From: Anabaena azotica FACHB-119 | GTDB taxonomy: Bacteria; Cyanobacteriota; Cyanobacteriia; Cyanobacteriales; Nostocaceae | DNA length: 64,000 nucleotides | NCBI RefSeq assembly: GCF_014697625.1 | Contig: NZ_JACJSG010000001.1 | Span: forward strand, 247,234 to 311,233 | Reading direction: 5' to 3' | Part shown: piece after piece, positions 34,102-42,515 of the stretch | How the letters are laid out: each line of letters starts with the position of its first letter | Position numbering within the stretch: position 1 is the stretch's first letter | Program-made: the position numbers and the translations under genes | The notes under the pieces: model-generated | What the model saw: the letters and a program-made list of their open reading frames with translations, nothing else | Database searches by the model: none | What the model was told of the DNA's origin: nothing

Positions 34102-34872
34102 TTACCAAGGTAATCTAGTTCCATCCCAGGAAAAAAACTGACCACTATCGCCTTGTTGAAGTTGCTCAATCACAGCTAATAATTGATTAACAGTGCGTTC
34201 AACTGTAAATAATTTCTCCGCCGCTACATTTCTCTGAAAGGGACGAGAAAGGCGTGTATCCGTTGTACCTGGATGTAAAGTTATTACTGTAGTTTTAGGA
34301 CAACTTCTAGCATACTCAATAGCTACAGTCCGCATAAACATATTCAGCGCCGCTTTTGAAGCGCGATAGCCATACCAGCCACCGAGTTGATTATCGCCTA
34401 TGCTGCCCAATTTAGCAGAAATAGTGGCAAAAACACTCTGTTCATTATGCTTAAACAAAGGCAAAAGATGTTTAGCGAGTAGAACAGCACCTACACTGTT
34501 GACTTGAAAATAATGCAATAAATTTTCTGAATTAAGTTGTCGCAAACTCTTTTCAGGTTGTAAGTTTCCTGCGTGTAGCAGTCCTACACAGTTAATTACT
34601 AAATGTAATTTATTAATTTCATTACTGATATTTTGTAAGACTTCAGCTATCTGTAACTCATCAGTAATATCTAGTGCTAGACAAGTTAATTGTGGTGAAT
34701 TTTTGTCTTGCAATGCTATTAACTCAGATGCTGAGTCTATACGGCGATAGGTGGCGTAAATTTTGGCGAATCTGCCATCTGGGAGTAATTTTTTGACAAA
34801 ACCTAAGCCAATGCCTTGGCTAGCTCCTACAATCAAGACGTTGGCATCATTAATTTCATCAATAAAAGACAT
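34102..34872 (-). CDS. Short-chain dehydrogenase/reductase (C-factor-like)
   Basis: 256 aa. The nucleotide-binding motif VLIVGASQGIGLGF (G-x3-G-x-G), the N-A-like element INCVGLLHAG and the catalytic Y-x3-K in YGYRASKAALNM with the upstream Ser in ATISAKLGSIGD are all present. The closest group I recall is the C-factor/sniffer-like SDRs (short, with AVEYARSCPKTTVITLHPGTTDT). Predicted NAD(P)H-dependent carbonyl reductase; the substrate is unknown. Lies just after the IS605-type element, with its 3' end facing it. Confidence 0.92.
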   Translation of the reverse strand: MSFIDEINDANVLIVGASQGIGLGFVKKLLPDGRFAKIYATYRRIDSASELIALQDKNSPQLTCLALDITDELQIAEVLQNISNEINKLHLVINCVGLLHAGNLQPEKSLRQLNSENLLHYFQVNSVGAVLLAKHLLPLFKHNEQSVFATISAKLGSIGDNQLGGWYGYRASKAALNMFMRTVAIEYARSCPKTTVITLHPGTTDTRLSRPFQRNVAAEKLFTVERTVNQLLAVIEQLQQGDSGQFFSWDGTRLPW

Positions 34873-34909
34873 ATAACATCACGATCGCCTACTGCAATGC
34901 AACTATAAA

Positions 34910-35122
34910 CTACTCTTGCACCACCTCAACCAACTCCTCAATCATTACATCAAAAGTGCGAGCTAACTTTTGAATCGCGGTAAAATCTACAGTCGCTAGT
35001 CCAGGCGATCGCGCATAGGTTCTCAGAGTGCTATAAACCACACCAGAACGGTCAGATACTTCCTTCAAAGTCCAACCCCTCACAGACGCATACTCGCGAA
35101 TCTTCAGGCGAATCATTCCCAT
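34910..35122 (-). CDS. Small XRE-family helix-turn-helix regulator
   Basis: 70 aa from the ATG at 35122 (a second ATG at 35116). An upstream start at 35248 would add 42 residues that look non-coding and span a HIP1-rich stretch. The protein is one XRE HTH domain: LKIREYASVRGWTLKEVSDRSGVVYSTLRTYARSPGLATVDF, then ALQKLA-type IQKLARTFDVMIEELVEV. Such short regulators often control themselves or a neighbour. The gene is divergent from the unknown 157 aa protein gene (190 bp spacer). Confidence 0.82.
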   Translation of the reverse strand: MGMIRLKIREYASVRGWTLKEVSDRSGVVYSTLRTYARSPGLATVDFTAIQKLARTFDVMIEELVEVVQE

Positions 35123-35257
35123 AATTACTACATAACTGACTTGTATGAGTCGCCTAATAATTGTATCATATAAAACGATCGCCCCCCGGCCTAGGAAACT
35201 GAGAGAGCGATCGTAGTAAAATACCATCCCGTAAAAAGCGAGAATCATCTATTTTCG

Positions 35258-35312
35258 CAAGAATTATTTTTTCTTACGAGGATTATCTTTTTTCTTACCA
35301 GGATTATCTTTT
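35258..35312. repeat. Short tandem repeat before the 157 aa gene
   Basis: Two copies of a ~20 base unit, TTTTCTTACGAGGATTATC and TTTTCTTACCAGGATTATC, directly upstream of the ATG at 35313. It lies in the divergent spacer and could be an operator, but this is only inferred. Confidence 0.45.
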
Positions 35313-35786
35313 ATGGTATCATCACTTAATCCAAAAGCAATTGTCATCCGCTCATCAAAAATTGTTCATAAATCTTTAACTCCTCATCCCCTAGCCAGAT
35401 TTGTCACAGAAGAAGCAATTTGTTTGATGTTTCGGATTGGGTTTGATGATATCTATACTGTAGAATGTTGGCGTTATGTGGTTTACGTCCACGCCAAGGG
35501 AGTGAGTTCATTTGTCAGCTATGCCGATTTTCCCCCAACAGTGGGAGTACAACCACCAACCAGAGCAGATTTTATTAAATGGCGCAGACGGTGGCGTAAG
35601 CAACAGACACACCGCAAGCAAGCGCCACAATGGTGGAAAGAATATTTTCTCAGTGAATTTTGGCAAGCTCCTTGTGAGTCTGTATTACACAGTTGGGGTG
35701 AACTAGTCGGGAGCATTAAATTTGCTTTTAGTGAAGATGCTTTAGCAGAACTCCGTCGCAACTATCGCTTAGAGAATCTCAATTAA
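35313..35786 (+). CDS. Conserved cyanobacterial-type protein of unknown function
   Basis: 157 aa; I do not recognise the family. It has no signal peptide or membrane segment. Features seen: an acidic-hydrophobic block (LMFRIGFDDIYTVECWRYVVYVHAKGVSSFVSYADFPP), a very basic, Trp-rich centre (FIKWRRRWRKQQTHRKQAPQWWKEYF) suggesting nucleic-acid or partner binding, and a C-terminus ending RRNYRLENLN. A divergent XRE regulator lies upstream and short tandem repeats lie at the start codon. Coding character is good and there is no competing frame. Confidence 0.7.
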   Translation: MVSSLNPKAIVIRSSKIVHKSLTPHPLARFVTEEAICLMFRIGFDDIYTVECWRYVVYVHAKGVSSFVSYADFPPTVGVQPPTRADFIKWRRRWRKQQTHRKQAPQWWKEYFLSEFWQAPCESVLHSWGELVGSIKFAFSEDALAELRRNYRLENLN

Positions 35787-35953
35787 CGTGAGTTCGACAA
35801 GCGTTGTTTTGACCTCACCCCCAACCCCTCTCCTACGAGGAGAGGGGACGGGGGTGAGGTTTTTCGTTTCTCCTCCCTCTCCTGACGGAGACGCTACGCG
35901 AACGCCTTTTAGGAGAGGGAGGTTGGGAGGGTGAGGTTCATCGAACTCACGTT
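35785..35953. mobile_element. 169 bp inverted-repeat element with TIR AACGTGAGTTCGA
   Basis: Ends AACGTGAGTTCGA and TCGAACTCACGTT are perfect inverted repeats. The interior contains CCCCAACCCCTCTCCTACG and CGAGGAGAGGGGACGGGGG, plus the small repeat GGAGACGCTACGCGAACG (about 35887-35904). The left end overlaps the stop of the 157 aa gene. No coding capacity. Confidence 0.72.
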
Positions 35954-35963
35954 CAATTAATAC

Positions 35964-36005
35964 CTCTGTGTCTCTGTGGTGAAAGTTAACCACAGAGACA
36001 CAGAG
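35964..36005. terminator. Perfect 17 bp hairpin after the S1 gene
   Basis: CTCTGTGTCTCTGTGGT and its exact reverse complement, separated by 8 bases, ending 7 bp from the S1 gene stop. It has no T-run on either side, so it is a repeat-type hairpin that may stabilise or end transcripts rather than a standard terminator. Confidence 0.5.
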
Positions 36006-36011
36006 AAATGC

Positions 36012-36914
36012 TTACTCGTTGAGTTTATTAGCAGCTCGATGAGCGCGTGCTTCGGCGGAAGCCATGACTTCCTCAAAGTTTTCTAACACTTCACCAGGGA
36101 AGTTTTCTAAAGCTCTGGTAGAGATAGCAACGCGATTTTTACCTTCATCCAAATCAATAATAACTGCTTTGACTGTTTGACCAATTTGAAAGACTTTTTC
36201 TAAAGACTCAATAAATTTTTGGCTGACTTGTTTGATATGTAGCAAGGCGCTCAGACCATCTAAATCGACAAACACACCAAAAGGTTTGATTCCAGTAACT
36301 TTACCTTCTACTAACTGACCAATTTCTAACTGACTGAAGTTACTAGAACGAGCTACCAAACGTTGAGAAAGAACAAGTTTTTTATTATTGCGGTCTACTT
36401 CTAAAAAACCAGCCGTTAAAGTTTTACCTTTGAGCGCTTCTAAATTATCACGCTCTGTGAGATGCGATCGCGGAATAAAACCCCGCAAAGTTTGGAAATC
36501 GACGGTGACACCACCCTTATTCACACCTGTCACCCGCACTTCCACCGTCTGGGAATTTTCCTGCAATTGCGCCAATTTTTCCCAGATGTGCTGAATTTCT
36601 AACTGCCGTCGAGAGAGAGTTACTTGACCTTCTTCATTCTGTTCACGGATAATCAAAAATTCAAGCTCCTCATTCAACGGCAGTACTTCCGCTAAATCGG
36701 TAACTGCTCTCAAAGAAGCCTCATCGCGGGGTATATAAGCCGACGACTTACCACCAATATCAACGTAAGCTCCATCAGGGTCAAGTTGAAAGACTTTGCC
36801 GTAAACAACTTGTCCCTTTTGAAACTGATAATCGTGATTTTCTAGTGCTTTAGCGAAGTCGTCCATCGTGAAAGACGAACTGGCTTTTTGAGATAGTTTC
36901 GATTCGGAATTCAT
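36012..36914 (-). CDS. S1 RNA-binding-domain protein (short ribosomal protein S1 homologue)
   Basis: 300 aa with three S1 domains at about residues 32-105 (GQVVYGKVFQLDPDGAYVDIGGKSSAYIP), 120-185 (VEVRVTGVNKGGVTVDFQTLRGFIPRSHL) and 200-270 (GQLVEGKVTGIKPFGVFVDLDGLSALLHI). Cyanobacteria and plastids have short S1 proteins with three domains, unlike the six in E. coli; this fits a paralogue of that type (Rps1b-like). Predicted role: mRNA binding at the 30S subunit in translation initiation. Cannot be assigned to the main rps1 or a second copy from this window. A long STRR block lies directly upstream. Confidence 0.9.
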   Translation of the reverse strand: MNSESKLSQKASSSFTMDDFAKALENHDYQFQKGQVVYGKVFQLDPDGAYVDIGGKSSAYIPRDEASLRAVTDLAEVLPLNEELEFLIIREQNEEGQVTLSRRQLEIQHIWEKLAQLQENSQTVEVRVTGVNKGGVTVDFQTLRGFIPRSHLTERDNLEALKGKTLTAGFLEVDRNNKKLVLSQRLVARSSNFSQLEIGQLVEGKVTGIKPFGVFVDLDGLSALLHIKQVSQKFIESLEKVFQIGQTVKAVIIDLDEGKNRVAISTRALENFPGEVLENFEEVMASAEARAHRAANKLNE

Positions 36915-36954
36915 GACTATTGAAATTAAATTGTTTTTATTTACGCTTCTTGTG

Positions 36955-37235
36955 TCAGTTGTCAGTTGTCAGTTATCAGTTATCAGTTATCAGTTATCAG
37001 TTATCAGTTATCAGTTATCAGTTATCAGTTATCAGTTATCAGTTATCAGTTATCAGTTATCAGTTATCAGTTATCAGTTATCAGGTTATGTTCACTGTCC
37101 ACTGTCCACTGTTCACTGTTAACTGTCCACTGTTCACTGTTCACTGTTCACTGTTCACTGTCCACTGTCCACTGTTCACTGTCCACTGTTCACTGTCCAC
37201 TGTTCACTGTTCACTGTCCACTGTCCACTGTCCAC
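36955..37235. repeat. Long STRR block: (CAGTTAT)n then (CACTGTC/CACTGTT)n
   Basis: 36955-37085 is about 17-18 tandem CAGTTAT heptamers, almost perfect. 37090-37235 is about 20 heptamers alternating CACTGTC and CACTGTT. It occupies the gap between the S1 gene start and the dienelactone hydrolase stop. Reading frames through it are artefacts of the repeat. Confidence 0.95.
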
Positions 37236-37239
37236 TGAT

Positions 37240-37986
37240 TTAGCCTGCTAGCACAGTCCCAAATAGCTGCTTTACTTGTTCCCAAGCATCAGCTGCTGCT
37301 TGAGGATTATAGTTGGCTCGATGGTCACAGAAAAATCCGTGTTCAGCTCCATCGTAGCGGAACACACGATGAGAAATGTTGTATTTTTCTAACTCGTTTT
37401 CGATTTGATCAACTTGTTCTAAAGGGATACTGGCATCTTCTGTACCAAAAAAGGCGTAAATTGTACCTTGAATTTCTGGTGTACGGGTAACGGTAGGATT
37501 TCCACCGCCAAAGGTGCGAGTCGTAATTCCTGCACCGTAAAAGGATGCAGCAGCTTTGATATCTGGTAAGGTGGCGGCAAGATAAGTTACATGACCACCA
37601 AAGCAGAAGCCAATACAACCAAAGCCGTCTTTTTTGACTTGGGGCAGAGTTTTGAGATAATCAATGGCTGATTGAATATCGCCCAATAACTCTGATGCTG
37701 TGGTTTGCATGGCATAATCTCTGCCAATCTCAATATCTTGGGGTGTGTAGCCGGTTTCAAAGCCTGGTGCTTGGCGTTGGTATAGCGCTGGTGCGATCGC
37801 CACATACCCCAACTTAGCAATTCGTTCTGTTACTTCCCGAATATGCTGATTAACGCCAAAAATCTCCTGTAATACCACAACTCCGGGATAGGAACCTGGT
37901 GCTTGTGGTTGTGCTAAGTAAGCAGCTATTTGCAGATTATCTTGGGAAAGTTGAACTGTCTCCGTAACTACTGCTTGCTCAGTCAT
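37240..37986 (-). CDS. Dienelactone hydrolase family protein
   Basis: 248 aa, usual family length. The alpha/beta-hydrolase triad of dienelactone hydrolases is seen: Cys nucleophile in GCIGFCFGGH, Asp in FFGTEDASIP and His in GAEHGFFCD. The early Glu in VVLQEIFGVN fits the family mechanism. Predicted hydrolysis of a lactone or ester in the cytoplasm; in cyanobacteria the real substrate is not known. Divergent from the GntR gene (174 bp spacer). Confidence 0.93.
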   Translation of the reverse strand: MTEQAVVTETVQLSQDNLQIAAYLAQPQAPGSYPGVVVLQEIFGVNQHIREVTERIAKLGYVAIAPALYQRQAPGFETGYTPQDIEIGRDYAMQTTASELLGDIQSAIDYLKTLPQVKKDGFGCIGFCFGGHVTYLAATLPDIKAAASFYGAGITTRTFGGGNPTVTRTPEIQGTIYAFFGTEDASIPLEQVDQIENELEKYNISHRVFRYDGAEHGFFCDHRANYNPQAAADAWEQVKQLFGTVLAG

Positions 37987-38160
37987 AATAATTTTTACCC
38001 TTGCTTTGTGGTTAATTTCTCTGATTATTTGATATAACTAGGCTACTTCTATCAGATAATCAAGTACTAATAGTCAGCACATAAAAAATTTAAACCAGAA
38101 AATACCCAATTAGACGTTGTATTTTTATTTTGAATTTTGAATTTTTGAGGAGGTTGGGTG

Positions 38161-39144
38161 ATGATTCAATTCCGTATTCAGCCAGATAGTGAGATTCCTG
38201 CATCAACCCAACTGTTCAACCAAATCCGGTTTGCGATCGCTTCTCGCCAATACCCACCCGGATACAAGTTGCCCAGCACCAGGGCGCTAGCGATGCAAAC
38301 GGGGCTACACCGTAATACCATTAGTAAGGTCTACCGTCAGCTAGAAGAAGACGGTTTTGTTGAGAGTTTAGCAGGCTCAGGGATTTATGTCCGCGCTCAA
38401 GGTCATGAAGGCGGTAGCAGGCTACAATCGCCAATTCTGACACAACATCCCGAAGCCTCAAAAGTTTTACAGCAAGCCTTGGATGAACTGCTAAATCAAG
38501 GCTATTCACTCAGCCAAGCCAGGGAAATCTTCTTGGCGGAAATTGACTGGCGCTTACGTTGTAGTGCCAGAGTGTTAGTAGCATCACCATCTCAAGATAT
38601 GGGTGTCGGGGAATTAATGGCTTATGAGTTAGAAGAAGAATTAAAAATCCCAGTGCAGATAGTAGCGATAGGTGAATTAGCCTCTGTACTAGATAAGACT
38701 ACCTCAGCAACGGTTGTCACCAGTCGCTATTTTATCAACGATGTAGAAGCGATCGCCGCCCCTAAAGCCATCCGCGTCATCCCCTTAGATATCTACGACT
38801 ACAACAAAGAAATCAACCTGCTGAAAACCCTACCCAAAGATAACTGTGTTGGGATAGTCAGCTTAAGTTCAGGAATTGGTCGCCAAGCCGAAGTCATCCT
38901 CCACGGCTTACGCGGTGACGAATTATTAGTCATGACCGCCCAACCAAAAGATAATTACAAAATGCAGGCGATCGTCAAGCGAGCCGAAGTCATTATCTGT
39001 GACCAAGCCTGTTACACCACAGTACAAGTCGCCGTCCAAGCCGCCTCAGAAGACATCATCCGTCCACCAAAACTAATCAAGGTAGAAAATTACATAGGGA
39101 CAAATTCGATTAATCTACTCAAGCGAGAATTGGGATTAGGGTGA
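38161..39144 (+). CDS. GntR-family transcriptional regulator
   Basis: 327 aa from the ATG at 38161, with GAGGAGG upstream; a GTG at 38158 is adjacent. Residues ~10-80 form the GntR winged helix (STQLFNQIRFAIASRQYPPGYKLPSTRALAMQTGLHRNTISKVYRQLEEDGFVE). The C-terminal ~240 residues do not look like a MocR aminotransferase domain; they resemble a periplasmic-binding-like sensor (VLVASPSQDMGVGELMAYELEEEL). Divergent from the dienelactone hydrolase gene, which it may control. The stop lies next to an STRR block, whose first bases (GGGACTGGGG) follow directly. Confidence 0.88.
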   Translation: MIQFRIQPDSEIPASTQLFNQIRFAIASRQYPPGYKLPSTRALAMQTGLHRNTISKVYRQLEEDGFVESLAGSGIYVRAQGHEGGSRLQSPILTQHPEASKVLQQALDELLNQGYSLSQAREIFLAEIDWRLRCSARVLVASPSQDMGVGELMAYELEEELKIPVQIVAIGELASVLDKTTSATVVTSRYFINDVEAIAAPKAIRVIPLDIYDYNKEINLLKTLPKDNCVGIVSLSSGIGRQAEVILHGLRGDELLVMTAQPKDNYKMQAIVKRAEVIICDQACYTTVQVAVQAASEDIIRPPKLIKVENYIGTNSINLLKRELGLG

Positions 39145-39393
39145 GGGACTGGGGACTGGGGACTGGGGACTGGGGACTGGGGGAGTGGGGGAGCAGAGGA
39201 GCAGAGGAGCAGGGGAGCAGAGGAGCAGAGGAGCAGAGGAGCAGAGGAGCAGAGGAGCAGAGGAGTGGGGGAGCAGAGGAGCAGAGGAGCAGGGGAGCAG
39301 AGGAGCAGAGGAGCAGGGGAGCAGGGGAGATAGTCTTTTCCCTTTCCCCCTTCCCCTTTCCCCCTTCCCCTTTCCCCCTTCCCCCTTCCCCTT
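39144..39393. repeat. STRR block: (GGGGACT)n, (GAGCAGAG)n, (CCCTTCC)n
   Basis: Four GGGGACT units are followed by about 20 units of AGGAGCAG/GGAGCAGA and ending CCCCTTTCCCCCTTCC. It fills the space between the GntR and UbiH-like genes. All overlapping frames here are repeat artefacts. Confidence 0.93.
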
Positions 39394-39452
39394 GCCCAAA
39401 CACAGCCGATCGCGTAAGAATAAGAATTAAGATTGCTTAATTTCTCTTAACA

Positions 39453-40712
39453 ATGGCGCTAACGCAGCTTAATCAAACTATTTCTCCTCAACCGACACCG
39501 CCAGACCAGCGAGGATACGACTATGATTTGGTCATCGTCGGCGGTGGAATTGTTGGGTTAACTTTAGCCTCAGCATTAAAGGATTCTGGCTTAAATATAC
39601 TGTTGATTGAGGCGAAAGTCGCATCAGCAGCCGTAGCTAAAGGACAAGCCTATGCAGTCCATATGCTGTCAGCGCGAATCTACAAAGGAATCGGTATTTG
39701 GGATAAAATTCTGCCGCAGATTGCCAAGTATCGCCAAATTCGCCTTTCTGACGCTGATTATCCTGGTGTGGTGGAGTTTGAACCCAACGATATAGGCACA
39801 CCAGAATTAGGTTATGTAGCCGAACATCAAGCCTTACTGGAACCTTTGCAGGAATTTGTCCAGAATTGCCCAAATGTCACTTATCTTTGTCCGGCTGAGG
39901 TGGTAAGTACTAGCTACCACCAAGACGTAGTAACTATCGAAATCAAAATTGCCGACCAATTAAGCACAGTCCGCAGTAAATTACTTGTAGCCGCCGATGG
40001 TTCGCGATCGCCAATTCGTCAAGCTGCGGGTATTAAAACACATGGCTGGAAATATTGGCAATCTTGTATCGTCGCCTTCGTCAAGCCAGAAAAACCCCAC
40101 AATAACACCGCCTACGAAAGATTTTGGCCGAGCGGCCCCTTTGCGATTTTACCATTACCTGGGAACCGTTGCCGCATCGTTTGGACAGCTCCCCACGAAG
40201 AAGCAAAAGCTTTGTGTGCCTTGAATGACGAGCAATTTTTGCAAGAACTCAGCCAACGCTTTGGTAATCAAATGGGTAAGTTGGAATTACTCGGCGATCG
40301 CTTCGTTTTTCAAGTGCAACTCATGCAAAGCGATCGCTATGTCCTCCCCCGTTTAGCATTAGTTGGTGATGCAGCACATAACTGTCATCCTGTAGGTGGA
40401 CAAGGCTTAAATTTGGGTATTCGAGATGTCGCTGCTTTGGCGCAGGTCATCCAAAAAGCCCATCAAGCTGGTGAAGATATCGGTAAAATCCGCGTGTTGA
40501 AACGTTATGAACGCTGGCGACAAATAGAGAACCTCACAATTTTAGGCTTCACTGATATGTTAGACCGGATGTTTTCTAACCAATTCCCGCCAGTGGTGTT
40601 TGTGCGTCGCTTGGGTTTATGGTTTTTGCGTGCTGTTCCCGCGCTAAAAGTATTTATGCTCAAGTTGATGATTGGTTTGAAGGGAAGAACACCAGAATTA
40701 GCCAAACGCTGA
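39453..40712 (+). CDS. UbiH/COQ6-type FAD-dependent monooxygenase
   Basis: 419 aa. N-terminal FAD motif LVIVGGGIVGLTLASAL, the middle DG motif LVAADGSRSPIRQAAG and the C-terminal GDAAHNCHPVGGQGLNLGIRD (GD motif) place it in the UbiH/UbiF/VisC group of aromatic-ring hydroxylases. In cyanobacteria such enzymes may act on quinone or other aromatic precursors; the specific substrate is not shown. The C-terminal LKLMIGLKGRTPELAKR is basic and could touch the membrane. Monocistronic. Confidence 0.9.
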   Translation: MALTQLNQTISPQPTPPDQRGYDYDLVIVGGGIVGLTLASALKDSGLNILLIEAKVASAAVAKGQAYAVHMLSARIYKGIGIWDKILPQIAKYRQIRLSDADYPGVVEFEPNDIGTPELGYVAEHQALLEPLQEFVQNCPNVTYLCPAEVVSTSYHQDVVTIEIKIADQLSTVRSKLLVAADGSRSPIRQAAGIKTHGWKYWQSCIVAFVKPEKPHNNTAYERFWPSGPFAILPLPGNRCRIVWTAPHEEAKALCALNDEQFLQELSQRFGNQMGKLELLGDRFVFQVQLMQSDRYVLPRLALVGDAAHNCHPVGGQGLNLGIRDVAALAQVIQKAHQAGEDIGKIRVLKRYERWRQIENLTILGFTDMLDRMFSNQFPPVVFVRRLGLWFLRAVPALKVFMLKLMIGLKGRTPELAKR

Positions 40713-41356
40713 GGAAATTGCGATCGCTCCCCCAAATTCTCTTTTCACTCATCTTGAAAATACAATATCAGGGTAGAAATACAAAGTTTATTTTCTACCC
40801 TGTATTTTAAGTAATTGACTCTCACCGGACTGAAGTCACGGTGATTCAAACTGTTGTTTTGATTGAGGCTAAAGCCATCAATCTCCACAGTCATCTTTCA
40901 AGGGATAACCTTGTGGGACAGTCAAAAGTCCCCTACCGTACTTGGCTAAACTAGCATGGTTTAGCTGTGACGTTACCTAGTTTTTTCTAGTTTCCACTCT
41001 TCGGAAGTCCACATATTTCACAAATTAAGACGCTCCCAATCCTGCTATTATTTGCCAGTGGTATAGGCGACGATTACACGGCTGACTTACTGTGCGGGAG
41101 TTCCACCCCTACTAGGATTGTTCAATGCGCTCTTGGTTATTCCTACTCACGTTGAAACTAAAGCCATTTTACCAGAACTGGTAGGTTAAAACCTACCAAA
41201 TAGTTTTCATCCCTGGACTGAAGTCACAGGGTTTTCAACATATCTTTTATAAAAAATGTTATTTATAGCTGTTGCCAGATACATTAGGAGACTAAGACTC
41301 TTTCAAAACTATTTGCTATTCCCTGTCCCCTATCACCTGTCACCTGTTCCCTACAT
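40713..41356. other. Intergenic region with a decayed hairpin-ended element
   Basis: About 640 bp. From about 40817 to 41235 lies a stretch bounded by two similar hairpins with a GGACTGAAGT loop: CACCGGACTGAAGTCACGGTG (left, 21 bases minus ends) and CCCTGGACTGAAGTCACAGG (right). Inside are other hairpins (GGCTAAAGCC, GGTAGGTTAAAACCTACC). The layout resembles a decayed IS200/IS605-type element without genes. No intact coding sequence. Confidence 0.45.
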
Positions 41357-41590
41357 CTATCTAGGATGAATGTGTTGTCTTGGCCCCCAGCCTGGATTGA
41401 TAATAGCAGCTAAATCTTCCTCAGATAATTTGCTAATTTCCGTCTCTAGTTCTTCCTTGGTAAACTCATAGCCGCTTTCTTTAGCAATCTTAATAAAAGC
41501 TTCTGGGTTCTCCGTTGCTTTCAGCCTTTGTTTTAATGCTTGATTTTCCTTCACAGCCTTCAAAAGTTGGGCAGCATTTTGTTGAGCCAT
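41357..41590 (-). CDS. Nif11-like leader peptide (RiPP precursor type)
   Basis: 77 aa from the ATG at 41590; an upstream start at 41650 would add 20 residues. Nif11-type leader: AAQLLKAVKENQALKQRLKATENPEAFIKIAKESGYEFTKEEL, then ISKLSEEDLAAI. Such leaders precede short cores processed in proteusin, lanthipeptide and related RiPP pathways. The possible core here is short, INPGWGPRQHIHPR, with no Cys, so it is not a lanthipeptide core. No modification or transport gene is adjacent. It may be an orphan precursor acted on in trans, or a Nif11 domain with another role. Confidence 0.82.
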   Translation of the reverse strand: MAQQNAAQLLKAVKENQALKQRLKATENPEAFIKIAKESGYEFTKEELETEISKLSEEDLAAIINPGWGPRQHIHPR

Positions 41591-41650
41591 GATAGCCTCT
41601 CCTGTATTAAATATGAGATTTAAACCTAGAGCCGATGCAGTTAATAACAA

Positions 41651-42299
41651 CAGCTTAATTTATCTTTCTTACTCTATTCTTAACTTGCACGATTTCTAAT
41701 TATTTGTCATGTACCGTTAGAAGGAATAAATATGTGAAAAATCCTGAAAAAGCTTTGAATATTGGCAGTTTAATTATAAAAGTTAATAAAAAACAATAAT
41801 AATAAATAAAATAGGCAACTAAATATAGATTACAGCAGTTTTGTTATTCGTGAAATACTGTAGAGATGTTATATGTAACGTCTCTACATGGTTGTGGGTT
41901 TTACGCTCACACCTCATGTACCCAAAATATGCTGTAAGTATTGGCGTGGTAAGGCTAAATTTGTCCTTAAATCCTTCTACCAATTGGTGTGGTGTTTCAT
42001 TTTCGTATTGACAACAGTTTGCAAGTAAATGAGGTACAAAAAAACCAGATTTAATCTTAGGTATCAAGAGTTTATCACCCCTGCCTCCTGCCTCAAAACC
42101 GATAGCCTTGTACTTCATGCAAAAGAAAACTGCTGTAACTGATAACTGATAACTGTTCACTGTTAAACAAGGACTAAAGTCCTGACTACGAACGAGAGCG
42201 ATCGCACCCCACTATCTCAAAGGCAAAAACAACGCTACCATCGGAAAATGGATAATCATTAGTGAATTTATCGCCTAGACTGAATGGGGAATGATAACT
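41651..42299. other. Repeat-rich gap with an uninterrupted copy of the TACAGCA repeat
   Basis: The stretch 41829-41936 runs from TACAGCAGTTTTGTTATTCG to CCCAAAATATGCTGTA and is the uninterrupted form of the repeat broken at 30703-30912. A frame on the minus strand (41819-42160, 113 aa) has coding-like middle segments (NETPHQLVEGFKDKF) but its ends are repeat DNA, so it is at most a gene remnant. AGGACTAAAGTCCT lies at about 42174. Confidence 0.5.
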
Positions 42300-42515
42300 A
42301 TGGGTGAAGCAAAGCGTCGTAAAACTACAATGGGAGAACAATACGGACAAGAAACCCGTATCTTACCTTGGGTTCCCATTACTAAATCTCAATCTGAACA
42401 ATTTGTTACCTGGACTACTCGCGGTGCTTGGGTAGGCATTGGTGCTATGGTGGTAATTTGGGTTACTATCCGTTTTATCGGCCCGGCTTTTGGTTGGTGG
42501 CAAATAGTAGGCTAA
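42300..42515 (+). CDS. DUF2839 family small membrane protein
   Basis: 71 aa from the ATG at 42300 (another ATG at 42291). It begins MGEAKRRKTTMGEQYG and ends with one membrane helix (GAWVGIGAMVVIWVTIRFIG), which is the cyanobacterial DUF2839 form. Function unknown. It is monocistronic and is followed by a hairpin at 42534-42565 (AGGGGTGT and ACACCCCT). Confidence 0.9.
   Translation: MGEAKRRKTTMGEQYGQETRILPWVPITKSQSEQFVTWTTRGAWVGIGAMVVIWVTIRFIGPAFGWWQIVG

Noticed and set aside
36955..37235. Possible CRISPR array
   Set aside because: Units are 7 bases and contiguous, with no spacers and no cas genes; this is STRR DNA.
36913..37243. Three overlapping frames with repeated SYQLSVI/VHCPLF peptides
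   Set aside because: They are translations of the CAGTTAT and CACTGTC heptamer arrays.
39119..39440. Frames of GAEEQ/SSAPLL repeats on both strands
   Set aside because: Translations of the GAGCAGAG tandem repeat, no biological protein signal.
41819..42160. 113-codon minus-strand frame
   Set aside because: Both ends are dispersed repeat DNA and only the middle (NETPHQLVEGFKDKF) looks protein-like. At best a remnant; not called as a gene.
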